Shown in pieces: positions 17,339 through 27,243 of a stretch of 64,000 nucleotides of DNA. The notes beneath the pieces were generated by a model. That model worked only from the letters and a program-made list of their open reading frames with translations, did not search any database and was not told the DNA's origin. Source of the stretch: an uncultured SAR116 cluster alpha proteobacterium (GTDB taxonomy: Bacteria > Pseudomonadota > Alphaproteobacteria > Puniceispirillales > Marisalimonadaceae); assembly GCA_902619805.1 (NCBI GenBank), contig CACNGC010000008.1, forward strand, positions 16,627 through 80,626, in the 5' to 3' direction. A program made the position numbers and the translations under genes. Each line of letters opens with the position of its first letter. The first letter of the stretch is position 1.

Positions 17339-20300
17339 TTGAACTATATTAATAATATTAGATTAGACGATTGTTTTACTCAGGACAATGATTTAGCGCT
17401 TATGAATGGTGTTCAAGCATTAGTCCGACTTCTTATTGAGCAAGCAAAACTTGACAAAGATAATGGATTACAAACCCAAGGTTATGTAAGTGGTTACCCA
17501 GGTTCACCGCTTGGAACACTTGATCTGGAACTAGGAAGATCAAAAAAACATCTAGAAAAACATAATATAATTTTTCAACCAGCGGTGAATGAGGAATTAG
17601 CTGCTACTGCAGCTTGGGGCACTCAAATGCTTGGTCTTTATGACAAACCCGAAATAGATGGTGTTTTTTCGATGTGGTATGGGAAAGGACCAGGTTTAGA
17701 TAGATCTATGGATGCTTTAAGACACGCGAATATGGGTGGTGTTTCCAAAAAAGGTGGTATGGTATTGGCAGTTGCAGATGATCCAATTGGAAAAAGTTCT
17801 ACAATTGCATACCAATCAGAACAATCCCTAATTTCTGCGGGTATTCCGGTTTTTTATCCTGCGAATGTAGATGAAGTTATACCAATGGGATTGCAAGCTT
17901 TTGCCTTGTCACGTTATGCAGGCATATGTGTTGCCCTTAAAATTACTAGTGATACAGCAGATTCAAATTCTGTAATAGATCTCGGAAAATTAAGACCTAA
18001 TTTATATGATTTAGAAAATCCAGTAAATGTTCACGTTAATAGACATGACCCAGCTTTAGACAGAGAATCAGCCCTGATTAAAAGAAGAGTACCTGCATCA
18101 AAAGTTTTTATTAAAGAAAATAAAATCAATAACTTGATATTTAACCCATCAAAAAAAACTTTAGGTATAATTACAGTAGGTAAAGCTACTACTGAAACTA
18201 TTGATGCTTTGGATAAAATTGGCATTAAAGATCCTGAAAAAAGTGGTATTGGTCTTTTTGCGTGCAAAATTCCGTGGCCATTAATAGATCAAGAAATAAT
18301 TAGTTTTTGTGAAAAATTTAAAGAAATTCTAGTTATTGAAGAAAAAGCTAGTATCGTTGAAGAACAAGTGGCTCATATTCTTTTTAACTCTAAATCAAGA
18401 CCTCAATTATCTGGAAAGTTAGATGCATCTTCTAAAGAAGAACTTATCCCTAAGATATCAGAATTATCTAGTGATATAATAGCAGATTGTTTACTTAAAA
18501 AAGTAATCCACTCTTCAATAAGCGTTGATATTCCTAAAACAAAAGCAGAAGCTATTGGGAGTAACTTGCCACCAGTAGTATCAAGGACCCCTTGGTATTG
18601 CGCAGGATGCCCTCACAACTCAGGAACCAAGACACCAGATGAGGAGGTTGTTGGCATTGGTATTGGCTGCCACTCTATTGGATATTTTCTTCACCCTGAA
18701 AAATTAACAAATTTTAGCCAAATGGGCGGTGAAGGTGTACATTGGATAGGAAGAGCACCATTCTCAAATCATAAACATACATTTCAAAATATTGGTGACG
18801 GTACATATGCTCACTCAGGTTCTTTAGCAATAAGAGCTGCAGTTTCTGCGAATGTTAATATAACATTTAAAATTCTTTACAATGATGCAGTGGCAATGAC
18901 AGGTGGGCAAAAGGCAATTGGTGGCTCAACTCCATGGGCGATATCTAAACAACTTGAAGCAGAGGGTGTTAAAAAAATTTATGTTGTATCGGATGAACCA
19001 GAGCAGTTCAAAGAGTTAAAATTATTTGCAGACAAAGTTGGAATATTTCATAGAGACGAACTTATAAATATCCAAAAAGAAGTAAGAAAAATTTCTGGAG
19101 TTACAGCAATAATTTATGTTCAAACTTGTGCGACAGAACTTCGAAGAAGAAGAAAAAGAGGATACGTTAAAGATAGAGAAATTAAAATGTTTATTAATCC
19201 TGATGTTTGTGAAGGATGTGGAGACTGTGCTGAAAAGTCAAATTGCGTAGCTGTCAAACCTCTTGAGCATTTCGATGGAATTAAGAGACAGATTGATCAA
19301 AGTGTTTGTAATAAAGATTATTCTTGTAAAAAAGGATTTTGTCCAAGTTTCATAGGCGTGCAAGCTGGTAGCAATTCAATTAAAGAAAAAACGACTTTCC
19401 CAGAAATTCCAGATATAATTAATGACTTTAAAAAACCTAAGAAAAGCTTAAATAATATTCAAAATATAATAATGGCAGGTATTGGTGGTACTGGTGTTTC
19501 AACTGTTGCAGCTATAATAGTTATGGCTGCTCGAATAGATAAGCTTTTTGCACAATCAATGAATTTTACTGGATTAGCCCAAAAAAATGGGGCTGTAACA
19601 AGTCAAATCAGAATTGGAAAAGAAAAATCACTTTATGATAGATCTGCAAGACTTCCAAATGAAACGGCCGACGTGCTTCTAGGATGTGACGCTGTTGTGT
19701 CAGTTTCTCCTTCTATTACTAGAACACTAAACCCTTTAAAAACAAATGCTATAATTAATGGAAGAGTAGAGCCAGTGGGAGTTGCTGGCGTTCACATTGG
19801 TACAATTGTAGATGATAACTTATTAAAAAAACATTTAGAAAATCATCTTCAAACTAAAAATATAGACTTCATTGATATATCAAACTTAGCTGAAGCTTTA
19901 GTTGGCGACACAGTTTCTGCAAATATAATGATGTTGGGAATAGCGGCTCAAAAAGGACTTCTTCCAATAGAAGTTGATTCTCTGCAAAAAGCCATAGAGC
20001 TGAATGGAGTGGCTATTGAACAAAACCTAAGGGCTTTTAATTGGGGACGATTATTATGCGAACAACCTCAATCAGTATTTACTGCAGCGGGCTTAAACTC
20101 AAAAAAGTCCAAAAATATATCAATAGATAAATATATAGATAATTTTTCTGGCATCCTTGAAAAATATCAAAACAAAGAGTACTCAAAAATTTTTCTTTCG
20201 AATGTAAAAAAAGTAATTGAAAAAGAAAACCTAATAAAGAAGTCAGAAAAAGAATTGCCTCTATCCAGAAAAGTTGCTCTTACTTTATTTAGGGCTATGA

Positions 20301-20779
20301 GATATAAAGATGAATACGAAGTTGCTAGGTTACATACTAGTGGAGATTTTGCCCAAACCTTTTTAAATGAAAATAAAAACGCAAAATTAGAATACTATTT
20401 AGCACCACCTTTGTTCTCTAAAAAAGATCCTGATACAGGTCATCTACTTAAGAGAAGGTTTGGTCATTCGGTATATAAAATTTTCAAAATATTGTCTTAT
20501 TTTAAATTTTTAAGAGGAACAAGATTAGATATATTTGGATATACCTTAGAAAGAAAAAAAGAACGCGCTTTGGCTCAAAAAACTATTACTACCATTAATA
20601 AGATATCAGAAATTTTAAATGATAATAATTATAAAAAGATTATCGAATTTCTTGATATACCTTTATCCATAAAAGGGTATGGTCACGTTAAAGAAAAAAA
20701 TATAAAAATTGCTGAAGAAAAATGGGATAAATCTTTTGATAAAATTCTGAGTAACCAGAATTTAAAAAAAGTAAGTTAA
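17339..20779 (+). CDS. Fused indolepyruvate:ferredoxin oxidoreductase
   Basis: A 1146-residue protein with all parts of 2-oxoacid:ferredoxin oxidoreductase in one chain. N-terminal pyrimidine-binding domain (GYVSGYPGSPLGTLD), a ThDP domain with WYCAGCPHNSG and GIGIGCHSIG, a cysteine cluster region (CEGCGDC, then CNKDYSCKKGFC) for Fe-S binding, and a C-terminal gamma-type domain (GIGGTGVST, then MNFTGLAQKNGAV). It oxidatively decarboxylates aryl (or branched) pyruvates to acyl-CoA. The start is TTG at 17339, with no clear ribosome site; the N-terminus aligns in length with the family. It converges with the next ligase, one base between stops. Confidence 0.92.
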   Translation: MNYINNIRLDDCFTQDNDLALMNGVQALVRLLIEQAKLDKDNGLQTQGYVSGYPGSPLGTLDLELGRSKKHLEKHNIIFQPAVNEELAATAAWGTQMLGLYDKPEIDGVFSMWYGKGPGLDRSMDALRHANMGGVSKKGGMVLAVADDPIGKSSTIAYQSEQSLISAGIPVFYPANVDEVIPMGLQAFALSRYAGICVALKITSDTADSNSVIDLGKLRPNLYDLENPVNVHVNRHDPALDRESALIKRRVPASKVFIKENKINNLIFNPSKKTLGIITVGKATTETIDALDKIGIKDPEKSGIGLFACKIPWPLIDQEIISFCEKFKEILVIEEKASIVEEQVAHILFNSKSRPQLSGKLDASSKEELIPKISELSSDIIADCLLKKVIHSSISVDIPKTKAEAIGSNLPPVVSRTPWYCAGCPHNSGTKTPDEEVVGIGIGCHSIGYFLHPEKLTNFSQMGGEGVHWIGRAPFSNHKHTFQNIGDGTYAHSGSLAIRAAVSANVNITFKILYNDAVAMTGGQKAIGGSTPWAISKQLEAEGVKKIYVVSDEPEQFKELKLFADKVGIFHRDELINIQKEVRKISGVTAIIYVQTCATELRRRRKRGYVKDREIKMFINPDVCEGCGDCAEKSNCVAVKPLEHFDGIKRQIDQSVCNKDYSCKKGFCPSFIGVQAGSNSIKEKTTFPEIPDIINDFKKPKKSLNNIQNIIMAGIGGTGVSTVAAIIVMAARIDKLFAQSMNFTGLAQKNGAVTSQIRIGKEKSLYDRSARLPNETADVLLGCDAVVSVSPSITRTLNPLKTNAIINGRVEPVGVAGVHIGTIVDDNLLKKHLENHLQTKNIDFIDISNLAEALVGDTVSANIMMLGIAAQKGLLPIEVDSLQKAIELNGVAIEQNLRAFNWGRLLCEQPQSVFTAAGLNSKKSKNISIDKYIDNFSGILEKYQNKEYSKIFLSNVKKVIEKENLIKKSEKELPLSRKVALTLFRAMRYKDEYEVARLHTSGDFAQTFLNENKNAKLEYYLAPPLFSKKDPDTGHLLKRRFGHSVYKIFKILSYFKFLRGTRLDIFGYTLERKKERALAQKTITTINKISEILNDNNYKKIIEFLDIPLSIKGYGHVKEKNIKIAEEKWDKSFDKILSNQNLKKVS

Positions 20780-20780
20780 A

Positions 20781-22418
20781 TCAAACAAGTTTTGCTTGTT
20801 CTCTCAACTTAAATTTTTGAATTTTTCCTGTGCTTGTTTTTGGAAGATCTACAAAATTAAAATATCTTGGTACCTTAAATCCAGCTAATAAAGATTTACA
20901 ATGATCTATTAACTCATTTTCTCCAATTGAAGATCCTTCACTTAATTCTACAAATGCACAAGGAGTCTCGCCCCATTTTTCGTCTTCTTTGGCGACAACT
21001 GCAACTGCAATAACATCCGGGTGTTTATATATAGCGTCTTCTACTTCAATGGAGGAAATATTTTCACCTCCAGATATAATTATATCCTTTGACCTATCCT
21101 TAAGTTGTATATATCCATCATCATACCAAACACCTAAGTCACCTGTGTGAAACCAACCGTCTTCAAAAGCTTCATCAGTCGCTTTTTTGTTTTTAAGGTA
21201 ACCTTTCATTGTTATATTACCTCTTATAAAGACTTCACCTAATGATATTCCATCTTTTGGAACTTCTTTTTTAGTTTCAGGATCTATAATTTTCATATTT
21301 TCTTGTACAGAGTAAACAACACCTTGCCTTGCCTTTAATCTGGCTTGTTCTGAAGAATCATATTGGCTCCACTCTGGATGCCATGCACAGACAACAGCAG
21401 GCCCATAAATTTCTGTAAGACCATAAACATGAATGACCTCAATACCACAGGTCTCCATTTTACTTAGAACAGCCTCAGGAGGAGGGGCACCAGCAGTCAT
21501 CATTTTAATTTTTGATTTAAGAGATATTTTATTTTGCAATAAATAATCCGCTACCATTTGCATTACAATTGGAGCTCCACACAAATGAGTTATATTATGT
21601 TTTTGAAAAGCTTCCACAATTAATTCTCCCGCTGGTTGTCTTAAGCAAACATGGGTACCTGCTCTTTCAGTAATAGTCCAAGGAAAACACCATCCATTGC
21701 AATGAAACATAGGAAGTGTCCATAAATACTTAGGGTGCATAGATAAGTCCCAGGTAAGAGTGTTACCAATGGCATTCAAATATGCTCCACGATGATGATA
21801 AACTACTCCCTTTGGGTTACCCGTTGTTCCAGAAGTGTAATTTAAAGCGATTGAATTCCACTCGTCAGTCGGCAAAACGTGGTCAAATTTAAAACCAATA
21901 AATTTTTCTAATTCTGTCTCATAGTCCAGGCAGTTAATTTTCTTTGCAAAACTAGACCTTTGATTACCAGAAATTTTATCAACATATTCAATTAGTAATG
22001 GAGGATTTTTTAAATTCTCTACGGCTTTTTCAACTATTTGGCTATATTCAGAATCAAAAATGAACATTTTAGATTCTCCGTGTTCAAGAATAAACTGAAC
22101 AGATAAACTATCAAGTCTTGTATTAATTGCGTTCAAGACAAAAGTTGCCATCGGTATACCAAAATGACACTCCCACATAACTGGAATGTTAGGTAGCATT
22201 ACTGCGATTGTACTTCCATCAGCATAATTTTTATTTCTAACAAGTTCTGCTAATGCTTCACATCTTTCACCAGCTTGCTGGTAAGTTAATTTATAATCTT
22301 TATATTCAATAGCAATTTGATTTGGGAATGTTTTTCGTGTTCTTTCTAGAAATGATAAAGGACTTAATGAGGCATAATTTGCTTTATTTTTACTTAAACC
22401 ATTTTCTATTTCAGACAT
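20781..22418 (-). CDS. AMP-forming acyl-CoA synthetase, AAE type
   Basis: A 545-residue adenylate-forming enzyme. The N-terminal NYASLSPLSFLERT pattern is typical of the acyl-activating-enzyme (AAE) group of medium-chain or aromatic acyl-CoA ligases. P-loop NYTSGTTGNPKGVVYHHRGA, HVYGLTEIYGP, WFHTGDLGV, and lysine motif TSTGKIQKFKLR. The ATG at 22418 is chosen because an AGGAGG ribosome site (22428-22433) lies 9 bases upstream; a longer reading would add 17 residues without such a site. Divergent from the DmdC-type dehydrogenase, with 76 bases between starts, so the two could act in sequence on one acid. Confidence 0.85.
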   Translation of the reverse strand: MSEIENGLSKNKANYASLSPLSFLERTRKTFPNQIAIEYKDYKLTYQQAGERCEALAELVRNKNYADGSTIAVMLPNIPVMWECHFGIPMATFVLNAINTRLDSLSVQFILEHGESKMFIFDSEYSQIVEKAVENLKNPPLLIEYVDKISGNQRSSFAKKINCLDYETELEKFIGFKFDHVLPTDEWNSIALNYTSGTTGNPKGVVYHHRGAYLNAIGNTLTWDLSMHPKYLWTLPMFHCNGWCFPWTITERAGTHVCLRQPAGELIVEAFQKHNITHLCGAPIVMQMVADYLLQNKISLKSKIKMMTAGAPPPEAVLSKMETCGIEVIHVYGLTEIYGPAVVCAWHPEWSQYDSSEQARLKARQGVVYSVQENMKIIDPETKKEVPKDGISLGEVFIRGNITMKGYLKNKKATDEAFEDGWFHTGDLGVWYDDGYIQLKDRSKDIIISGGENISSIEVEDAIYKHPDVIAVAVVAKEDEKWGETPCAFVELSEGSSIGENELIDHCKSLLAGFKVPRYFNFVDLPKTSTGKIQKFKLREQAKLV

Positions 22419-22494
22419 AGTTGATTTCCTCCTAATAATATTCATAATAGTATGGCAAGATTTTATCAACTATGAAAATATACTGGAGTTTTAA

Positions 22495-24204
22495 ATGGGT
22501 TACACGTCTCCTTTAGAGGACACAAAATTTGTTTTAGAAAATCTTTTGCCTGCTCATGAGGATCTTGATGATACAACAATTGATGCAGTTCTATCTGAGG
22601 CTGGAAAGCTAGCCGACAATTACTTAGCACCTCTAAATCATTTTGGTGATAAGAATAATCCTATTCTTCGACAAGATCACGAAGTTGAAACACCTGAAGG
22701 ATTTAGTAATGCCTTTTCAGAAATTGCTAAGGGGGGCTGGATTGGAGTGGCAAGTGATTCTAATTATGATGGTATGGGACTACCAGCAAGAATGAGCGCT
22801 GCAATTAATGAATATTGGCATGGAGCGAATATGTCTTTTGCGTTATGTAGCTTATTAACTCAAGGATTAATTGACGCATTTACTCTAGTAGGTACAGAAG
22901 AAGAAAAAAAAACATATCTACCCAAGTTCAATTCTGGAGTCTGGACAGGTACTATGAATTTAACAGAACCTCAATCTGGAACAGATCTGGCTACAATAAA
23001 AACCAAAGCTGAACATGATGGTGAGAATTGGAGAATAAAAGGACAAAAGATATATATCACTTATGGTGAACATGATATGTCAGAAAATATAATTCATCTG
23101 GTCCTTGCTAGGACTGAGGGCGCACCTGAGGGTATAAAAGGTATTTCTACTTTTATAATTCCAAAATTTTTAAAAGATGAAAGTGGCAACTATACAATTA
23201 GAAATGATCTTAAATGCATATCCATCGAACATAAAATGGGTATAAAAGCAAGCCCAACAGCAGTTATGTCTTATGGAGAGAATGAAGGGGCTATCGGTTA
23301 TATGTTAGGAGAAGAAGGTAAAGGCATTGAATACATGTTTATTATGATGAACAGAGCACGGTTTGATGTTGGACTTCAAGGGATGGCAATTTCTGAGGCT
23401 GCTAGACAAAAAGCACTAGAGTACGCGAACACAAGAATTCAAGGAACCCCAATAAACAGAGAAAAAGGCACACCAATAATAGGCCATGGTGATGTAAAAA
23501 GACTACTTTTATCGATGCGTAGTCTTACAGAGGCAATGCGTGCTTTAATTTTAGTTTCATCCGAAATTATGGAAAGAGCGCATAACGGCAATGAAAAATG
23601 TAAATTAAAAGAAGGTTTTTTAATTCCAATAATCAAAGGTTGGTCTACTGAATTAGCGCAAGAAGTTACGAGTAATGGGCTACAAATTCACGGTGGCATG
23701 GGTTTCATTGAAGAAACTGGAGCCGCTCAGTTTATGAGAGATGCAAGAATATTACCAATATATGAAGGCACTAATGCCATTCAAGCCAATGACTTTATGT
23801 TTAGGAAAACTATTAGAGATAACGGGGAAACTGCAAAAGAATTATTAGAAAAAATTAAAATCGATTGTGAACAAAATCAAGAAATGTCAAAAATGATTGC
23901 CTTAGCATCAAACACTCTAGATTTCATTTTAGAAAACAGAGATGATGCTGAGATGTTATCTTGTATTAGTTTTGATTACATGATGGGTTTTGGCTATTTA
24001 ATTGGTGGATGGTTAATGCATAAAGGAAAAGTTAAAGCTAAATTAAAATTGTTAGAAAAATCTCAAAATGATAATTTTCTAAAAAGTAAAATTATCTCAG
24101 CTGAATTTTTTGATTTTCATATTTTGCCTAGGGTAGAGTCTCATTTCAAAATTGTTACGAAAGGGGCAACTATAGTTCAATTAACAGATGATTCTTTTGT
24201 TTAA
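22495..24204 (+). CDS. Acyl-CoA dehydrogenase, DmdC-like long form
   Basis: A 569-residue FAD-dependent acyl-CoA dehydrogenase of the long type with an extra C-terminal helical domain. It has NLTEPQSGTDLATIKTKA for flavin contact, GLQIHGGMGF, and the catalytic Glu in IYEGTNAIQ. N-terminal YTSPLEDTKFVL and overall length resemble DmdC, the methylmercaptopropionyl-CoA dehydrogenase of DMSP demethylation, but related long-chain enzymes look alike. Divergently paired with an acyl-CoA ligase. DmdA and DmdD genes are not in the window, so the DMSP role is only a possibility. Confidence 0.8.
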   Translation: MGYTSPLEDTKFVLENLLPAHEDLDDTTIDAVLSEAGKLADNYLAPLNHFGDKNNPILRQDHEVETPEGFSNAFSEIAKGGWIGVASDSNYDGMGLPARMSAAINEYWHGANMSFALCSLLTQGLIDAFTLVGTEEEKKTYLPKFNSGVWTGTMNLTEPQSGTDLATIKTKAEHDGENWRIKGQKIYITYGEHDMSENIIHLVLARTEGAPEGIKGISTFIIPKFLKDESGNYTIRNDLKCISIEHKMGIKASPTAVMSYGENEGAIGYMLGEEGKGIEYMFIMMNRARFDVGLQGMAISEAARQKALEYANTRIQGTPINREKGTPIIGHGDVKRLLLSMRSLTEAMRALILVSSEIMERAHNGNEKCKLKEGFLIPIIKGWSTELAQEVTSNGLQIHGGMGFIEETGAAQFMRDARILPIYEGTNAIQANDFMFRKTIRDNGETAKELLEKIKIDCEQNQEMSKMIALASNTLDFILENRDDAEMLSCISFDYMMGFGYLIGGWLMHKGKVKAKLKLLEKSQNDNFLKSKIISAEFFDFHILPRVESHFKIVTKGATIVQLTDDSFV

Positions 24205-24456
24205 CAAGTAAATTAATTAAATTTTTTTATAAAAAATCAGCTTTTTTAATCAAATAAGTCATTGAAAATAAGCAAGATATTTTTTTTTAAATTTTATTAA
24301 AGTTTATGTTGATTTTAATGTTTTTTTGGATAGCCTATAAATTATATGGGGGGGCTACTTATTTCTAAGTTTGATCTCATCAATTTTTATTAATGTAAGT
24401 AATTTGCTAAATTAGTAGATACTTAAATAGTTATGGGGTTAAATTTATAGGTAGAT
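24205..24456 (+). other. 252-base gap before the ligase-Liv operon
   Basis: A very A+T-rich gap holding an unusual run of seven G at 24348-24354. TAGCC (24331-24335) can pair with GGCTA (24353-24357). It must contain the promoter of the ten-gene operon that starts at 24457, but I cannot place convincing -35/-10 boxes. No ORF with a ribosome site is evident. Confidence 0.4.
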
Positions 24457-26424
24457 ATGTCTAATTATCCAGATACAAACATTCATAATACGCTTCCAAA
24501 AATTCTTAAACACAGAGCTGAGACTATACCAAACACAGTCGCTTTAAGAGATAAAGATTTGGGTATTTGGAACGAAATAACATGGAAAGAGTACAATGAT
24601 AACGTTTCATATTTGGCACTTAGCTTATCTAAAAGGGGTTTCAAGACAGGGGATGTTATTGGTTTAATTGGCGATAACAAACCTTCCTGGCTATTTTTTG
24701 AGCTAGCCGCTCAAGCTATAGGTGGAATGAGCTTAGGTATATATAGAGATACATTAGATGAAGAAGTTGGCTATTTAATGAATGCCGCAAAAGTTAACTT
24801 TGTTTACGCAGAAGATCAAGAACAAGTAGATAAAATATTAACTATAAAAAGGCCTAAAAATAACCAGATCCATATTTTCTATGAAGATAGTCGTGGTCTT
24901 AAAGAATTGAATGATCCAAAAATTACAGACATGTCTGATTTAATTGAAGAAGGAAAAGAGATCGTCTCTAAAGACCCTAATAAATATAATAAAATGATAG
25001 AGAAAATCTCAGGTGAAAAAAATGCTATCCTATGCACCACATCAGGAACAACCTCAAATCCTAAATTAGCGATGCTTCCAGGCGCTAAGTTTGTTGAACA
25101 TGTCATAAGATATCTTAAAGTTGATCCAAAGTCTGTAGATGATGAATATGTTTCAGTATTACCATTTCCATGGATAATGGAACAGACTTATGGTGTGGGT
25201 TTTAACATTGTAGGAGGTATGAAAGTAAATTTTCCTGAAAGACCCGAAACCGCAATGGAAGATATGAGAGAAGTTGGGCCAACTTTTATGCTTGGAGCTC
25301 CTAGATTATGGGAACAAATTGCAGCTGACATGAGATCAAGAATTTTAGACGCCCCCAAAATAACTCAGTGGTTGTTTAACACTATGGTAGAAAGAGGGTT
25401 AAAAGCTGTTGATCAGGGTAAAAGAGATTTTCTAGCAGACAAACTATTATTTTCTTCATTAAAAGATAGACTTGGCTTTAGCAAGGTTAAATCTGCAGCC
25501 ACTGGCGGGTCTGCTATTGGCCCTGAAACATTTAAGTTCTTTCTTGCTATGGGTATTCCTTTAAGACAACTTTATGGACAGACTGAACTTATGGGCGCTT
25601 ACACACTGCAGGAAGTGCCAGATGGCACAATGGATTGTGAGACTGTAGGTGTTCCTTTTCCAGATTGTGAAGTAAAAATTGTAGACCCAGATCCAAATGG
25701 ACTTGGTGAAATAATAACAAAACACCCAAATATGTTTTCTGGTTACTATAATGACCAAAAAGCATATAAAGATACTATTAAAAAAGGGTGGATGTATACT
25801 GGTGATGCTGGCTTTTTTGATGAAAAAGGGAGACTTAATGTTCTCGACCGAGTAAATGATATTGCCGTTAAATCAGATGGTGTTAAATTTTCACCTCAAA
25901 ATATAGAAAACAAATTAAAATTTTCTCCTTATGTGGGTGAAGCTGTAGTCATTGGTTCTGAAAAACCATATTTAACTGCAATTATTTGTATAAGGTTTTC
26001 TATTGTATCGAAACTTGCTGAAAAATTACAATTACCATTTACCTCATACACTGGACTGGCAGCACATAAAGAAATTTACAAACTTATTGAGGATGAAATA
26101 AAAAAAGTTAATGAACAACTTCCTGATAATACTAAAATTGCAAAATTTTTATTGTTATTTAAAGAGTTAGAGGCAGATGATGGTGAATTAACCAGAACGA
26201 GGAAAGTTAGAAGAAGTGTAATTAATAGTAGGTATAAAGATATAATAAAAGACTTATATCTTGATAAAGATACTGCCACAATCAATACAGAATTTACACT
26301 AGAAGATGGAAGAAAAAGTAAAATCAGTGCAACTATGGAAATTAGGCATTTAATAAAAACTCCTAATACAACAGCTAAGAAACCTACTTCTACAGCAAAG
26401 AAATCAAGTAAGGGTAAAGAATAA
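24457..26424 (+). CDS. Long-chain-type acyl-CoA synthetase (AMP-forming), transporter-linked
   Basis: A 655-residue adenylate-forming enzyme of the FadD15/long-chain type. P-loop CTTSGTTSNPKLAMLPGA, PFPWIMEQTYGVGF, LYGQTELMGAYTLQ, YTGDAGFFDEKGRL, and a DRVNDIAVKSDGVKFSP hinge. A Thr/Lys-rich tail of about 20 residues follows the catalytic domain. Its stop codon is immediately followed by the LivG start (TAA-ATG), so ligase and ABC transporter are translated together. This suggests that the imported compound is activated at once. This gene set (ligase, Liv genes, PaaK-like) resembles loci linked to aromatic or dicarboxylic acid use in other proteobacteria, which is recalled knowledge. Confidence 0.85.
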   Translation: MSNYPDTNIHNTLPKILKHRAETIPNTVALRDKDLGIWNEITWKEYNDNVSYLALSLSKRGFKTGDVIGLIGDNKPSWLFFELAAQAIGGMSLGIYRDTLDEEVGYLMNAAKVNFVYAEDQEQVDKILTIKRPKNNQIHIFYEDSRGLKELNDPKITDMSDLIEEGKEIVSKDPNKYNKMIEKISGEKNAILCTTSGTTSNPKLAMLPGAKFVEHVIRYLKVDPKSVDDEYVSVLPFPWIMEQTYGVGFNIVGGMKVNFPERPETAMEDMREVGPTFMLGAPRLWEQIAADMRSRILDAPKITQWLFNTMVERGLKAVDQGKRDFLADKLLFSSLKDRLGFSKVKSAATGGSAIGPETFKFFLAMGIPLRQLYGQTELMGAYTLQEVPDGTMDCETVGVPFPDCEVKIVDPDPNGLGEIITKHPNMFSGYYNDQKAYKDTIKKGWMYTGDAGFFDEKGRLNVLDRVNDIAVKSDGVKFSPQNIENKLKFSPYVGEAVVIGSEKPYLTAIICIRFSIVSKLAEKLQLPFTSYTGLAAHKEIYKLIEDEIKKVNEQLPDNTKIAKFLLLFKELEADDGELTRTRKVRRSVINSRYKDIIKDLYLDKDTATINTEFTLEDGRKSKISATMEIRHLIKTPNTTAKKPTSTAKKSSKGKE

Positions 26425-27228
26425 ATGAGTTTAGAAGATTTAAAACAAATACCTTTCGGAAAGACTGTAATAGAGCTTAAAAACATTAGCTTAGCTTTTG
26501 GAGGCGTAAAAGCTCTTACAGACGTCTCCTTTGATGTAAAAAAAGGCGAAGTCTTTGCAATTATAGGACCCAATGGAGCAGGTAAATCTTCAATGTTAAA
26601 TGTTATAAATGGGTTTTACAAACCTACAAGTGGCGCAATAAATTTTGCTGGCACAGACAGAAATGAAATGGAACCTGAATTAGCTGCAAAAAGTGGAATT
26701 GCTAGAACATTTCAAAATATAGCATTATTTAAGGGAATGAGCACATTAGATAATCTTATGACTGGAAGATTGTTAAAACAAAAGCAAAACTTTTTAATGC
26801 AAGCACTATATTTTGGTCCAGTTGCAAAAGAAGAAGAAGAACATCGCGAAAGAGTCGAAAGAGTTATAGATTTTTTAGACCTTCAATCAATCAGACGTAC
26901 ACCTGTCGGATCACTCCCATATGGTCTACAAAAAAGAGTGGAGCTCGGTCGTGCATTGGCAATGGAACCAGAAATACTTTTACTTGATGAACCTATGGCA
27001 GGTATGAATGTAGAAGAAAAGCAGGATATGAGCAGATTTGTTCTTACAGTTAATAATGAATTAAAGACAACAATAGTTTTGATAGAACACGATATGGGTG
27101 TCGTGATGGATATTTCAGATAGAATAGTGGTATTGGACTATGGCAAAAAAATTGGATCTGGATTACCTAAAGAAATTAGAAACAATAAAACAGTTATTGA
27201 TGCATATCTAGGTGTGTCTGATGATTAA
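26425..27228 (+). CDS. livG: Liv-type ABC transporter ATPase (LivG)
   Basis: A 267-residue ABC ATPase of the LivG class. Walker A is IGPNGAGKSS, the signature region is LPYGLQKRVELGRALAM and Walker B is ILLLDEPMAGM. The switch His is in IEHDMGVVMDIS. The C-terminal NNKTVIDAYLG tail is the LivG mark. It energises import through the LivH and LivM permeases encoded next. It starts directly on the ligase stop codon. Confidence 0.92.
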   Translation: MSLEDLKQIPFGKTVIELKNISLAFGGVKALTDVSFDVKKGEVFAIIGPNGAGKSSMLNVINGFYKPTSGAINFAGTDRNEMEPELAAKSGIARTFQNIALFKGMSTLDNLMTGRLLKQKQNFLMQALYFGPVAKEEEEHRERVERVIDFLDLQSIRRTPVGSLPYGLQKRVELGRALAMEPEILLLDEPMAGMNVEEKQDMSRFVLTVNNELKTTIVLIEHDMGVVMDISDRIVVLDYGKKIGSGLPKEIRNNKTVIDAYLGVSDD

Positions 27229-27243
27229 TAAGGAAATTATTTT

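Noticed and set aside
24331..24357. Riboswitch or terminator in the gap before the ligase-Liv operon
   Set aside because: TAGCC/GGCTA pairing is only 5 bp across a 17-base loop; the seven-G run is striking but does not form a clear structure.
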